Assembly (NCBI GenBank): GCA_027574665.1
Contig: CM050654.1
Span: 37,901,722-37,965,721 of the forward strand
Direction of reading: 5' to 3'
Origin: Rhynochetos jubatus
Taxonomy: Eukaryota > Chordata > Aves > Eurypygiformes > Rhynochetidae
DNA length: 64,000 nucleotides
Shown: in pieces, positions 14,101 through 27,534 of the stretch
Layout: every line of letters begins with the position of its first letter
Numbering within the stretch: the stretch's first letter is position 1
The notes under the pieces: model-generated
Databases searched by the model: none
What the model was told of the DNA's origin: nothing
The model's input: only the letters and a program-made list of their open reading frames with translations
Made by a program: the position numbers and the translations under genes

Positions 14101-17100
14101 CTCCCCGGTTTGTCCCAGCAAGGCTGGCAATCCCCTTACATATTCTGCCATGCCAACGAGGAACAGCCCGGAGGTGCTGCCCACTGCGGGGAACAGCCAG
14201 GGACAAGCCGGGGTTTGGGAAGCACTGCAGGGAGGCAGACGGGCAGCCGGAGAGCGGACAGGGGAAGTGCAGACTGTGGTGGGAAGGATGTCAGCAGAGG
14301 TTGGGCTGAAGGAAAGCTTAGGCTAGCACAGGAAAGGGAAAGGCATGTGGGTTTCAGGGAAGATTACAGCAACCTGGCACTTAGGGAGATGGAGGATGGA
14401 TGAAGATGCAAGATAGTATCCCATTTTTCAATATAATTTATTCTTATGAAACCACTGATTTTCTCTTGGTCCTTGGTGAATAAGAAGCTTTTCACTTTCT
14501 GACTCACTCTTTTTCGGTTTCTGCACAATTTCCAACAGTTGAACCCTTTGTTTCCCCTTTCTATGAGCATGCTGCATTCCTGCCTTACTTTGAAAATTCA
14601 AAGGCAGCTGCTCTTCGCGCTGACTCCTGCCTTTAATCCCTCCAATCCTCCCACAGTGCTTTGATTCGCATCTTATATTCCTCTCTCTGGTTTTCAGAGT
14701 CCTAGCCCCACATCCTGCTACAATACCTATCGCAGGTGTTTTCCTATCCACTGCAGAGCGCAGGCACACACTTTCCCTGCCTCTTCCCCTCCATCTTCCT
14801 CGCGTATTCTTATTTCTGTCCTCCCGCTCCGTAGCATGAAAGGAAGGACAGGACCAACACAGTGCCCCCAGTCTCGTTGTCTAACAGCAGTTTTTAGCCA
14901 CCTCTAGGACTTTGCTGGTCATCAAACTTCTTGAATAGCCTGCAGCTGTTTTTCAACCGCTTTTACAAACGTTTTGAGGTGTTAAAGTGAATACAATATC
15001 CTTCAGCCTGAATGGCTTGGAATCAGTTACTTCTCTTCTATACCAAAAGGCAAATGTGGATTTGATGTCTCTGACGGCTGTCTTTGTTCAGGGATCTATA
15101 TGTCTCTGCTTGTAGACTGTTGTGGCATGATAAAAACCTAAGAAGCATTAGAAATATTAGCCGCATTTCAACTGACAGCACATATATCTCAGTATTAACT
15201 GTGAGTATATAAAGAAAATCAGCTTGTTTTATGAACAGGCTCTGCTGCAATTGCAGTAATAGACCTGGTGCTATTAAAGAGTGACAGTTTGTTGTGTTTC
15301 CATTACAATTGTCGAGTTTCAGAATTGTACAGACCTTACACAATTGCCTCTAGTCATGCCATGCCTGCGATGAGCACGAGAAGCAGAGCGGAAAGATTAA
15401 CTGCAAATCAAACTCCACAGGTGAGGAGAAAGTTTGTAGAAGGGTAATGGCTCTCTGCTTCTGAGGAAGATACAGGCTGGGAAGGGGAAAGTCTGCTTTC
15501 CCAGTCCAAGATGAGAGCAGGAATGTCATTAACCGCAGCCCTGCAATATCTGCTCACGCAGGCCTCTAACTTGCAGAGATCCAGCAGGATGTTGTGTAGC
15601 TCAATTAATACTTGTGAAATGTTTGTAAATGAAATGCTAAGAATTAACATTGCTATCATGAAATTCAGTGGGAATTATGCCAAAATGCTGTTTTTCAGCC
15701 CTTCATAATCTCTCCCAAAGATTCTCTTTTATAAGAATTACAATCCCTTCTTGTTTGTGATAGCCTATTATCCACTCACAAGCTCCCTTTTAACAAAATC
15801 TTCTTACTAAATGGTTCTGTTTTTCCCTATTTAAAACTGTTCATTCTTATCACTCTCTCTTATGTTGTATTGCACAAATCCAAACCCAATTAAAGGAAAG
15901 AAGGTAATTGTGTTGACAGATTATTATCAATATTTTTCCAGGAAAAGACTTAGAAATGACTACAAAGTACAAATATTGTTTACAATTAAAATGCAAATTC
16001 TAGGCCTTTAAGCTGAACCTCAGTACATTAATTCTATGTGACATAAGCTGGTCAAAAACGATATTACATTTCATTTATCACTTCACATAAACAGACAAGA
16101 AGAAATCTGGTAGTGAAGTCTTTCTCAGATGTATGAAGTATTCTGCTGAGATCTGACACCCATCAGGACGCCCTACAAAAACTTACTGTACTGCTAAGAA
16201 TGATTTATAGTGGGCTATGAACATTGTTGTTTCGTATGGTGAGGTTTTGTTAGAATGCTGATGTATTAAAGACAAAGTACCATCACCTCCTAACTTAGCT
16301 GTGATAATACATAAAACCTGTCGTGGTGGCCATCTAGCTTCAGCATTGTCATCCATAAGAAACAGTATCTTTCATGTCCAAGGAGCTTTTCATCATGCAG
16401 CACCTTCCCTCAGTGCTGACAATTCCTGATCAATCCTGAGCATCCAAAACTGATGCATTAAGGAAAGGCATCTCTGACGTTCATCACTAAACAGAATCAT
16501 CGCCTCACCCCACCATTTGAAACAGTGTGTTCACTGTTAGTCCAATTCTTGATTAAATGGTGGCATTTCAGGGGCTTCAGCAACGTAGAACACATAGTTT
16601 TAGCGCTGTGACTCTGCAGTGGCTTCCTATTTGGTATTTAATTTTCAATTAACACACAGAGCCTTAACTGTAGGGAATTTCTCTTATGGTGGCTAAAGCC
16701 ACACGGTATAGCATTTTGACCAATTTGTCTGTTTGAACTGTATTTTCATGATGGTTTAAACACCATATAGTAAGAAGATGTAACAGACCTATAACAAAAT
16801 ACTGCACACGTACTAATGGCACCGCCCAACCAAGCTTCCCTTCTCCGATTCCATATATCTCTGATATCTCATCACCACCTAAAAACCAACATAAATCTCC
16901 TTCTGCTGCACACAGGACAATTACAGATTTCAGCCTCATTGCAGGCCAGACATCAGAATGCAGATCAGCAGAAATTTACTGAACTGAATCAAGAACGAGT
17001 TAATTTTATTCCCAACAGAGATGTTATGCAGACGCTGAACGTACCCAGAATCTTTGTCTAACTGACGCACAGGCTTACGTCTTATCCGTGGAAACTCTGG

Positions 17101-17711
17101 CTGAACAAGCTTATAGAAAAAAAGACAAACATGGAAGCAGTCAAGGTGCTGCTTACATCCATTAGTATGTTAATCAAGGAATGGGATAATAAGCTTTTTG
17201 TTTTGTTTGAGTTTAGCAATCAGACTGCTACAGCTTATGTATGAGCATATATTTAGAAAAATTAGCAAACAAAGTTAGCAATCAAGTAGCTGGAGGAGAT
17301 CATCCCATGCATCCGATGAGGCACGAAGCTTTGTATGTGGGGAAGACCAAGGCAGGGTCTCTGGGTTTGTCTGCACTGCAGTGGAAAGGCTGCCACGGGG
17401 AGAGAAACGCTGATCGCCCAGGCCTACAGCAGCCAGCTGATCAAAGGAACGGCTAATTGATAGGGAAGTCATTTGGGTAATTATGATGTGGTTGCTCAGA
17501 TCTTACACATTTTTAGTTAAATAAATCTCTGCCTTGGCAGATGGACAGTAGCCTGATATCTCTTGAAGCTGAAAGGGTTGTATCTGAACATCTAATTGGA
17601 GGTTATAGGAGCGAGGAAATAATGTTGCCATCTGTAGCTCCCAGTTACACAATGAAAGCATTAAGTATCCAGTATCTCTGACACAGAGCAGGGTCGAGAT
17701 TCATTTTTCAT

Positions 17712-17741
17712 GTGGATGAACTATTATTGGATGAACTATTG
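17712..17741. repeat. 16-bp tandem duplication
   Basis: TGGATGAACTATTA at 17712 and TGGATGAACTATTG at 17728 lie 16 bp apart. A simple replication-slippage duplication. Confidence 0.6.
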
Positions 17742-18669
17742 AGCAATATTTCCAAATTCCCATAATTTGATGAAAATGAGTTTGACACTACCATTAGTAC
17801 CCTTTAGAGTAGCTAATGAAAATGCCTTACCGCCAAAGAAAAGCAGGAAATAAAGATATCAATACATGATTGGTTCTAAGAAAGAAGAGAAGAGGTTACA
17901 GTCAGTGGGTCTTGCAGACACAGGGTAAAATCTGACACAGCTCAATACTTTCACTACTAATTCAGAAACTGGTATCTTACATAGTGCCTGTTAAAACTGC
18001 ACAGCCATCCTGAAAAAAACCCCATATTATCACAATTAGGTAACAGTTTTACAAAAAATAAAGGAAATTCTGAAGAAGAGGGATCCTCCATCTGACACAT
18101 ATTAGATTGTTAGCAGTTAAAGATGGAAAGACTAGAGGGATGTATTTCTGTTCCCTGGTTGGTGCAATGAAGGGATTTCTCCTGAATGCAGAGGAAAGAA
18201 GTGGACCTTTGCTGACTTCAGCAGAAGAGAATGAACTATGTTCTAACTATTTACCTTTCTTATTTAAGATCACCTCATCCAGATGTCTTTACTATCAGAG
18301 CTCCTTTGAAAAGCCTTGGCAGCACACCTTTAAAATCCACCCAAGTTCCCTCTTGCCCTCCCAGTTGCTTTCAATGGAAGTTACAACAGTTGTGCAGGAT
18401 TTGACTCACTCTGACTTGCAATATTTAGGGAAAAAAGCATGTAATTCTCCCTAAGATATTTTGAAGCCTCAATTTCCATCAGTTTTGATGCTACAATGAA
18501 TACTGGAACAGCAGTCAACTTTATGAAAAGATGCTATGAAACTATGCTATAAAGTGCAAAGATAAACCAACCCACCAACCTGACTTGCATTGGGATTTTG
18601 ATCCACTGAATAAGTATCCAGATTGGAATTGTAGATGTTATAGATGTTAACAAACTCCTAAGCGTAAAC

Positions 18670-18685
18670 TTTTTTTTTTTTTTTT
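18670..18685 (+). repeat. Poly-T tract (T16)
   Basis: Sixteen T, 22 bp to the left of the CR1 3' end at 18708. CR1 does not end in poly-A, so the tract is probably the pre-existing target context and not a tail. Confidence 0.85.
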
Positions 18686-18707
18686 GCTAAGAGCATAGTT
18701 AATAAAT

Positions 18708-19562
18708 CATAGAATGTTAGAATGGTTTGGGTTGGAAGGGACCTTAAAGATCATCTCGTTTCGAGCCCCCTGCCATGGGCAGGGACACCTTCCACTGGAC
18801 CAGGTTGCTCAAAGCCCCATCCAGCCTGGCCTTGAACACTTCCAGGGATGGGGCATCCACAGCTTCTCTGGGCAACCTGTCCCAGTGCCTCACCACCCTC
18901 TCCAGGAAGAATTTCTTCCTGATATCCAATCTAAATCTCCCCCCTTTCAATTTAAACCCATTACCCCTTGTCCTGTCACTACAGGCCCCTGAAAAAAGAC
19001 CCCCCCACCCAGCTTCCTTGTAGGCCCCCTTCAGGTACTGGAAGGCTGCTATAAAGTCTCTCTTTCTCTGGAGCCTTCTCTTCTCCAGGTTGAACAAGCC
19101 CAACTCTCTCAGCCTTTTTTCATAGCAGAGGTGCTCCAGCCCTCTGAGCATCTTCATGGCCTCCTCTGGACTCGCTCCAACTGGTTAATACCTTTCTTAA
19201 GCTGAGGGCTCCACAGCTGGACACAGCACTCCAGGTGGGGTCTTACAAGAGCAGAGTAGAGGGGGAGAATCCCCTCCCTCGCCCTGCTGGCCACACTCCT
19301 CCTGATACAGCCCAGGGTACGGTTGGCTTTCTGGGCTGCCAGCGCACACTGCCAGCTCATGTTCAGCTTTTCCTCCACCAGTACCCCAAGTCCTTCTCCT
19401 CAGGGCTGCTCTCAATCCATTCTCCACCCATCCTGTACTTGTGCTTGGGATTGCCCCAACCCAGGTGCAGGACCTTGCCCTTGGCCTTCTTGAACTCCAT
19501 GAGGTTGGCAGTGGCCCATCTCTCCAGCCTGTCTGTGTCCCTCTGGATGGCATCCTTTCCCT
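18708..19562 (-). mobile_element. CR1 LINE, 5'-truncated copy
   Basis: Seen: on the minus strand this is the last ~855 bp of a CR1 element, from the end of the reverse transcriptase (RT) domain through the ORF2 C terminus to the 3' terminus with the CATAGAAT-type octamer at 18708-18715. Two minus-strand frames carry the protein remnant. 19154-19378 reads [19 protein letters not shown]... to LERVQRRP, and 18744-19157 continues with [18 protein letters not shown]... to [18 protein letters not shown]. The change of frame between them near 19155 shows a single-base indel, so the copy is dead. The 5' truncation at about 19562 is usual for CR1. CR1 is the dominant LINE of birds and copies itself by target-primed reverse transcription. 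No long target duplication is expected or seen. Confidence 0.95.
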
Positions 19563-19969
19563 AACAGTTAACAGTGATAGAAAAATCTATATTCAACAAA
19601 TGTAAGAAAAAGAGCTTGTTTTAGAAGCTATAGTAGGGAATCCAGTCATTTGTTCTCTCTATTCTTACCTTCAGTAGACAACTACTTGTGTTAAAGAATA
19701 AAATTTAGTGACAAGTGCTCCATACATACATATCCAATTATTTTATCCTCTGAGGACTGCTTGTTATGTATTTGAGAAAATAAATGTGTGAGGTAGACTG
19801 TGATCTTTCTCAGATGCAGCAGATCTTATTGCTGTGTTTCTACAAGGCCATGTAGCTAATTCAGCTCTAATTTAAGGCCACAGCAAACTAAGTAAATCTC
19901 GTTATTGTCAGCTAACTATAATCTTTTATTTACTTGGATTTCACACTAATTACAGTAGAGCTTTCATAG

Positions 19970-19997
19970 TGATAAATATCTTCTAATATATTTATCA
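19970..19997. repeat. Inverted repeat, 10-bp arms, 8-base loop
   Basis: TGATAAATAT at 19970-19979 pairs with ATATTTATCA at 19988-19997 around the loop CTTCTAAT. AT-rich, probably without function. Confidence 0.65.
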
Positions 19998-20904
19998 AGG
20001 ACAAAATAACAAATAATGTAATATGACAGTGACCTTGGGTCAAGTTCTATTAATTTCCATTTGTATAAATCAAGATTAATTCTTTGGATTTATATCACAA
20101 TAAAAACAAAGGGTTTTTTGCTTTCTATTTCGATGCTGTGCCTCTTGAACGAAGTTAATTTAGACTCTATTGTGCATATCAGTCTTCTATGTGTCATTTA
20201 TATTTTTAATAGAAAATTAAGCATTTCCACATACATCTCCAAAAGAAAACGCTCCCCTGAAACAATAAAGAAGTCAAGGTCCTCATTGTTTGTTGCTTAA
20301 TGCTTCAAAATGTGTTTTGAAACAGGAATTGTTCAGTACAGCTTATAGATGGGTGACAGAAATAGCTTATGCAACCATATGCAACACTCAGATTTTTAGC
20401 TGAATGCACTCCTAACAACCTGGCACTGCTCACTCCTCTGCCAGAGTGCTCCTCCCCAGATGTTCACCAGGTGTGTTGAGAAACACATTTGGGGCACAAG
20501 CCCTCCATAGGGAACAGTCTGATTTTTGACTGTGGCACAAGAGGGCTTTTGATTTCCTCCATCTGGCAGCTCCTGTCGCAAATGGAGTCTAAACCTACAG
20601 AGTGAGCTTTGCGTGCACCCTTGAAATGCTGTGTCTGAGTGTTTAGAGCACAGAATCTGCACTAGGACAGGCTGTTTGCACTAAAATTTAAATCATCGCG
20701 TTACAAATGCAGGGATGGTTTTTATTATTGCTATTGGTATGCTGAAAATCGGCTGAAGAGAGGTGTATCTGGGGGAAAGGAGACGCTGCTCCCGTTGACT
20801 CTTTCAATGAGGCTTGAGGTGCGCGAAGCCACTACTCCCTGCTCCAAATGGGACTTTTAGGTGGTTATAGATGTGATGCTCCTTGGAGGCAAGCTTCCAG
20901 CAGG

Positions 20905-20960
20905 AGCAGAGGATGGCTGGAAGCAGGCAGGCAGCAGGCAACAGGCAGCAGATGGGCAGG
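20905..20960 (+). repeat. GCAGGCA-rich simple repeat
   Basis: AAGCAGGCAGGCAGCAGGC followed by AACAGGCAGCAGATGGGCAGG: an irregular CAGG/GGCA array. The frames that cross it (for example 20848-21105 plus) owe their composition to it. Confidence 0.65.
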
Positions 20961-23541
20961 TCGGTGGGAAGGTAACCCCGGGCTATTGGTAGATGGCCAG
21001 GGCACGGAGGGCAGCTCTGTGTCATCAGCAAGTGGATCAAACAGCAGAAAGCCTTCATCTCATAGTTCACAACAAATCCTTAATCACACCTGTTGGGTTT
21101 TGTGAACGTCTTGTTTTAAGACAATTTAACGGCATGGCCAGCCCTTCCTCCTCACTTCAGTCTGTGTGATCAACGTGATACGGCGCATCCCGAATCCTGA
21201 ACATTTCAGTAATGCCTTGGTAGAAATCTCTATCTGACTTCTGATGGGCTACATGAACTACGTATTTTAATCACCATTTAAAAGAAAGATGTTATTGTAC
21301 AAACTTGAAATAGCATTGCTAAAGGCCATGCGGCTGAAACACAAGCTGTAAGAGCTAAAGACAAGGAAAGTAATGAAAAAGGTAAAGAAAATATTCCCCT
21401 ATTAAATATCTCTTGTGAGGTAGAGTGCAAAATATTAGTTACATGAGGCCCCAAAAGTTCAGGTTTTTAAAATTCATTAAAACAGCACTATTGTGTTACA
21501 ATGAAAATCATACCAATGCAATAAAAAAGCAAACTGATCTCAGGCACTTCAAATCCTACTTGGTTGTTTTTTTTCCCTGGCATAAGGCAGCATGCAGAAA
21601 GCTCAAAGCACAGCAACCTAAGGAGAAGTATGGCCCACTACAACACTGAATTCTTCTGCATGACTTTGGACTGTAGCTCGCATCTCATGCCTCATTTTAT
21701 TTTAATTTAGAAATGCAGCTTTGTATTCCCAGTTCCACAGATCAGTAAATCTAGTGTGTTTGCGTTTGTTTTTTTATATATACTGATACTTTGGAAAACT
21801 GGATAGGACACATCAATGGTACTTTGTTTGGAGACCTACCATTAATTCAAGTAGTAAGTATCCGATTTGCATTTCTATCAAAACAGAAAAAGACAAGACC
21901 ACTGCCAGCAATTTAGCACCTCCTCCTGCTCCCAACCTTCTTTTCCTCTCCTGCTGCCCTTACAGACCTTTCCGGAGCACTGCTGAAATTAGCCTATCTA
22001 CATACACAACACTGACAGACATAGTCTGATGTTCTTCTAATTTCATTTTTATCAACTCAACAGGGAAAATGTGAATCTTCACCGCATCTCATTAGGGACC
22101 AACCAATTACACTTACTTGAACTCCTGAGCAGAGATGGATAAATAATTAACAATTTACTAGATGATTTAAGATTCAATTTTTATTCAGAAGAAGATTGCC
22201 ATTTTCAGATATTTTGATTATTGCCTTTGGAAATACCCTGTGAACTATTTCTGTAAATAATTCTTGGTCTGTAGCTTCTAGTTGTGTCAGTGATTCTCTG
22301 GGGCATTTGTTATTCGGCACTTACTGGCTGAAATAATTGTCTGAAAGCATAGATCACATATTATGTCTCTGTCAAGTATTTGGATGGCTGCAATAACTAT
22401 TTCCTGATGTGAATATTAAATTTCTGCATCTAAAGCACAATTTTCTGCAATATTATTTTAAAAACTAAGTTTTTATAAGCATTCTTGTCACTAAAACCGC
22501 TAGACGGTTTGAATATACCAAAGAGCAGTTTTGATTGTACTCAAATTGTGAGCGTAACAGTGGTTTGCAAACTTTCTGCAATGTCATTGCAGAATAAGAT
22601 ATGAAATAACTATTATTATTGCATTCACTGAGGGTTGCTACTGTCCTGGTACTCCTCCAGCCTCAGGGGCAAGAGAGTCAAACACCAGTCTCAGATCTGG
22701 AGGCTGAATGAAAGTAAAAAGGGAAAAATCCCCATGCACAGGGAACCAGAGCTGGGATCGGTAGGGAGGAGCAAGGAACTATGTTAAGAACAGAAAAAGA
22801 TATGGAAGGGACAAGGAATGAAAGCAAGCATCCTCTGCTAACAAAGTACAGAATGGTTAATGGTTTTGTTCCAGCCCTAAACAGCTCTCTACATGAATAA
22901 AACATGCACCTCTCTGTTTCAGACATTATTCTTCCTGAGTTTAATATTTCTCACAAGCCTTTAGTCAGTCCAGAAACCAAGGAGTAAGAGGGGAAATAAA
23001 GATATGGATATGCAGGCATGTATAGGTTAGAATATATGCACATATATAAATTCAGAGAGCTTTCAGCTTGGAAAGCAACAACTTTTAATGAATGGATTTA
23101 ACCCATACTTAATACTTAACTATTAAAACATCACAACTCTAGATAGAAAATAGCTGCCAGGAGACTATCCTTCTTTCCAAACTGGATAATTACAAATTCC
23201 ACACTATTGGACTCATCCTAATATTGCTAAAAAAAAAATATTTATCTACTAGCAGATCCTCTTAGGAATATTGATGGATAACTGAAATCACACAAAACTA
23301 CTCACTTATCAAAGGAATTAGAAAAATATTCACGTACACAGCTCCTGGTACAGAAATGTGGAGGCACACATTTTTTTTCATAGGGGAAAAATACCAAGAA
23401 ATGAAAAGAAATACTAACACATCAAAGAAAAAACAGTGAAATCCTTCTGGAGAACAAACAGTGCTTAGAAAGGAAACCTCAGCAAAATAGTCCCTTTCTT
23501 AAGACAAGCTTTTTTTCCCCATTTCTATAGCTAAAATTAGA

Positions 23542-23557
23542 GGGGGGGGGGGGGGGG
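23542..23557 (+). repeat. Poly-G tract (G16)
   Basis: Sixteen G in a row on the plus strand, which is the template strand for LRP1B. It can form a G-quadruplex and is likely to vary in length between individuals and to be error-prone in sequencing. Confidence 0.9.
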
Positions 23558-24066
23558 AATCTATGATAAATACACATTAAGAGTGAAGCTCAACAATTAT
23601 TTTGGCTTCTCGTTCCAAAGTAACTATCTCTTGGTTTAAATCATTCTCTAATTTCTTTGAACAATTCTTTGTCTGCAGCCTATTTATAGTGGAGTTAAAT
23701 AGTCAATAATACAAAAGTGAGCTGCTTTGATTATAAGCTTGCTGTGTTCTGCTTCTTGAGTGGATGATAGGTCTTAGAATTAGCTGTCTCTGTGTATTCA
23801 TTAAAGACACCGGTAAGAAGCCGGTAAGCTCCTTTGTGGAACCAGGTAGCTGAAACCATTTCAGACTTCCTTAAAACTCTGGCAACCATCACTATTGAGC
23901 TAGATAGGATATGCACAGGACATTGGGGAACTGGAGTTTCACTGAGTATTATTTTGTGACCGTTTTTCTATTAATGAAAGAGAAGCAGAAAGACTACTGA
24001 AGCAGAGAAAAAAGGCTGCAAATAAGCCTGGGGCACAGCCAAAGAGGTTCTGAAAGCTCTGTCCTC

Positions 24067-24084
24067 AAAAAAAAAAAAAAAAAA
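24067..24084 (+). repeat. Poly-A tract (A18)
   Basis: Eighteen A. No LINE or processed-gene sequence is recognisable immediately before it, so it is treated as a simple homopolymer. Confidence 0.85.
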
Positions 24085-27000
24085 GCAAGCTAAGAAGGAA
24101 AGCTCCCGGGCTGAATGCCGGAGAGCTGGAGACATCATCTCTGTCGCAATTCCTGGCCAAGGGAAAAGAGCTTTGGATGTTCTTTGTGACCAAATAGGAT
24201 TGTGCAAAAAAATTAAAAATTACTTACAGCATTTTTTTCTTCCTTCCTACCTGAAACAAACTCCAAGAGCCTGAATTTGGTTAACTGCTTAAAAGCAAAA
24301 TGTTATATACGGAATTCAGTTTCCCAGGAAAGTAGCTAGGAATTGGTCCTCTTGATGATCCATGATGGAACAATCAGTGTAGGTACTTTCATACCTCGCT
24401 GATGTCTCAGAAAATGAAAAATACAATTTAAAACAAGGGCTGGACACATAAAAAAGTATTAAAGCAGGGTCTGAAAGGCTTCTAGAAAAGAGACGAGAGA
24501 TGTCTTGCTTTTGGAGATCGAACTACTGTTAAAGTATCAACCACACCATCCAGACAGATTAGGAAGGCCATTTGTCTCACAATGGTAAGACAAATCAGGA
24601 CACAGTGACTAGTAATGCAATTACTACTGACAAAAATATTTTTCATGGTAAAAGGGTAGGGAAATTAAAGGAAACTTGCAATTTCTTAAAAGAAAGGAAC
24701 TGTGGCAAGGACTTAAGCACCTGAGAGAGGACTGGAAAGACTGCAGAGTGCTTATTTGGTAGTATTTGGAATATTGACAGAAAAAAAACCCCACCCTATT
24801 ACCAGCAACCAACCAATAATGCTGAAGAACTCGTATCACTAATGTGACTTGGTTTTCCCAGTTTAGTGTCCGGTCTTTTTACAAAGTCTTGTTCCAGCCA
24901 TGAGACAGGGATGGGTAAGGTGCAATTGAACGCTCAAAGAAGAAACCCTATCCATGCTGATGGAGGACCATGGGAGACTTGTCGTCTTGGCATTAATTGC
25001 TTCTAGGACAAACGAGAAATGGCCTGTTTTATAGCTCCTATGAAATCTTTCATGGAACTTGCAGTGATAAGCAGGAGAGAAAGCATTTATCGGGGCAGGG
25101 AAAGAAAGCTGTTTCCAATAGTCCCCAGTACATCCTTATGTCTAAGATGTCCGTGGGACAGAGGGTTCTCATCTGCTCCATGACATTCCTGAACCGATAT
25201 CATCAGTTTGTAAAATAAGAAAAACAAAAAGTAGTGAAAAAACCTGAGGACAGTAGCTCAGCGAGATATATGTAATACCATATTGGCACAGTCACAAAAT
25301 CCATCAGCTCAGTGTCCTGTTTCTGAAAATTGCCAGAAGCAAGTGCTTAGGGAAATATACTACCAACAAGCCATGTGCAGAGTCATCTTTCCTCTGCTTT
25401 ATCTTCCCAGATACTGACAGCCAGTGAATGCCTCAAACTGATAGTTGTATCAGTTGTGCTAGCTACTGATCAATATTACTACCAGGAATGTGACTAATCC
25501 CTTTTCTGCACCTACATATTTTTTTGAACTGTAGGGATACTTTAACTATGTCCTGAGTAAAAAATCTGTGAAGAGAATGGCCACAAAACCCAATGCACCA
25601 CAACTACGAAGTAGTCCAGTTATACTGCAGACCAAGCAACAAACATAAACCAAACATGAGTTGAAAGTCACTTTCCTGTTGCAAGAAAAAGGGAACACAA
25701 CTTGGAGGCACCAGCTTCTAAGTGTTGTTTACCTCTGGACCTCTGTTTATCTTTGCTGGCTGCAAAGTAATAATAACGTTAGTAATGCAATTATGTACAG
25801 GAATATTAGATATTTGCTGCAACTTAATAGTTATCAGATCAGACACGCTGAGACAGCCTGAGGGAATAGCAGCTGCTCAAGTTCTTGTGGATCTGGAGAA
25901 ATGCCGTACCTATCGTTGCCTGATGAATGTTTCACCTGGCAGAAAATGGTAAAGAAAGAAACGCTGGTGAAAACCTAAAGTAGACGCACTAGTAAGTACT
26001 GAGAGAGAAGAAATCACAGGGTGGCAGAACTTCCCTTCAAATGGAAGGGAATCTTTAAAACACTGTCCAGTTCGGGATAGCACTTGCACTGTTCAATAAA
26101 GACAAACTTAATTGGTCCCGCCAAAAAAGGGAACCTGGAAGGAACTAAAAGGAGTATTTCTATGGGGCTCTGCCTGAGTGTTCAGTAAGGAAGGAAGAAA
26201 CTTTCCAGCCTCTTTGATCATTTATCGAAGGTATAATAAGAGCCTTGGACCATTTTGTAATTTCACCAGGTTCCAAAAACACTCCCAAAATTCCCTCAGG
26301 ACACACTGCAAGGGAGCAGGCATTACATGTTGGTCTTAAAAATGGTATGCAGCTAAGTACTTGTTATCTATACTTACTGCTGTATCATGGGGTCTAATTT
26401 TTATTGGTATATCAGTGATTCACTTACATAGATGCCAATCAGCATCAATGGTTGTTGTATTATTAACTTAATCTGCATGATTTCATACATGTCCTTGATT
26501 TCCTCACCAACCGTTTAAATAACGCTTCTGAGTTATACACTATCTTGTTTATATCAGCATTCCCACAGTTCGATCCACTTAGGTCAGGCAGGAAAACTTC
26601 TAATTAACTATGTCTCTCAAGCACCTAAATTGCTCTGCTTGAATTTCTGCATAGTTAAAAATTTCCATAGGGTCAACATAATTTTAAAGGATCCTTATTC
26701 ATTAACATCCTAGCTACAATAGAAAGTTCACCTGGTTTTGCCACACCACATAAAAGGAAGGTATTGGCAACTGGAACTGGATCCAAAGGAAAGGGTGAGA
26801 CCGCTGGCAGGGCGAGCCAAGGCCTGTTGGAATTTAGAGTCGTGGCCTTTGAACCTGGCCATATTTAAAAGGCCAGGTGGCGACAGTGCATGACCTGCCT
26901 CATCAGTTTGTCTGTTGTATTAGGCAATAGATTGTTTTCCTTTGCATGCTAAAACCTTTGAAATGGATGAAAGATAGGTGAATAATTTTGAAAATACCTA

Positions 27001-27487
27001 ACCTACACTGGGAACATAAGCCAGGAGCAAGGATTTCCTCTCATGAAATGAAAGCACAGACACTGGTGAACTGTCTCTGTCTGGACAATCAGCTGCAGAG
27101 TCCTGACTCCATTCTTTTAAAAATTATGGTAAATATTATAAATTGATTGATTTATTAAGATGAAATATATATTATGCATGCTGAAAATAATTGTATTTTA
27201 AAGTTTGCAAAGTTTTGTCACTATAACAAAATCTGCCATAAAGAAAAATATACAAAGCTACTGTCAAAATCGTAATTCCCAATGGAGTAAAGCACAACAG
27301 TATTGCCAATTTTTTAAGACACATTCTCTAGACCTCCATAAATGAAAGATAAACTCAACTGAACTACATCTTTTAGCTAAGGTCTGCTTATCAACTCATA
27401 AATCTCAGCAATTTGGACATCCGTTATAATGTGGCATTGGGAATTAATGTAATCCTCTGGCCTGGTGGTGAGCCTCCCCCCGTGTGG

Positions 27488-27534
27488 TGTGCAGGTTTGG
27501 AAGGGTGTGCAGGCGGGTTTGGCTCCTGTGCAGG
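27488..27534 (+). repeat. Three spaced TGTGCAGG repeats
   Basis: TGTGCAGG occurs at 27488, 27506 and 27527 within a GC-rich stretch (27460-27560) of otherwise AT-rich intron, each followed closely by GGTTTGG, GGTTTGG-like or TTAGG. A diverged short tandem array is likely. Confidence 0.5.

Larger units (their letters stand above)
8110..18707. other. LRP1B: LRP1B downstream intron: no gene recognised
   Basis: Mostly AT-rich unique sequence. Exceptions are a GC-rich, CpG-containing patch at about 14040-14400, with a 124-codon frame of low-complexity composition, and a pyrimidine-rich stretch at 14770-14840. A TG/TA-rich stretch is at 13495-13555. No splice-flanked exon with recognisable LRP1B-type cysteine or YWTD pattern was found on the minus strand. 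Confidence 0.6.

Noticed and set aside
14029-14403. 124-codon plus-strand frame in the GC-rich patch
   Set aside because: Composition-driven (Gly/Arg/Glu-rich), with no splice or domain evidence.
2854-21785. Identical T7-ATATATACTGA strings at about 2.86 and 21.77 kb
   Set aside because: Low-complexity string; similarity does not extend into the flanks, so no dispersed repeat is supported.
24067-24084. A18 as the tail of a processed pseudogene
   Set aside because: The preceding 300 bases give no recognisable coding remnant in any frame and no flanking duplication was seen.
26860-26882. GGCCATATTTAAAAGGCC as a hairpin or TATA-like promoter
   Set aside because: Only a 5-bp stem and no downstream gene or transcript-like open frame.
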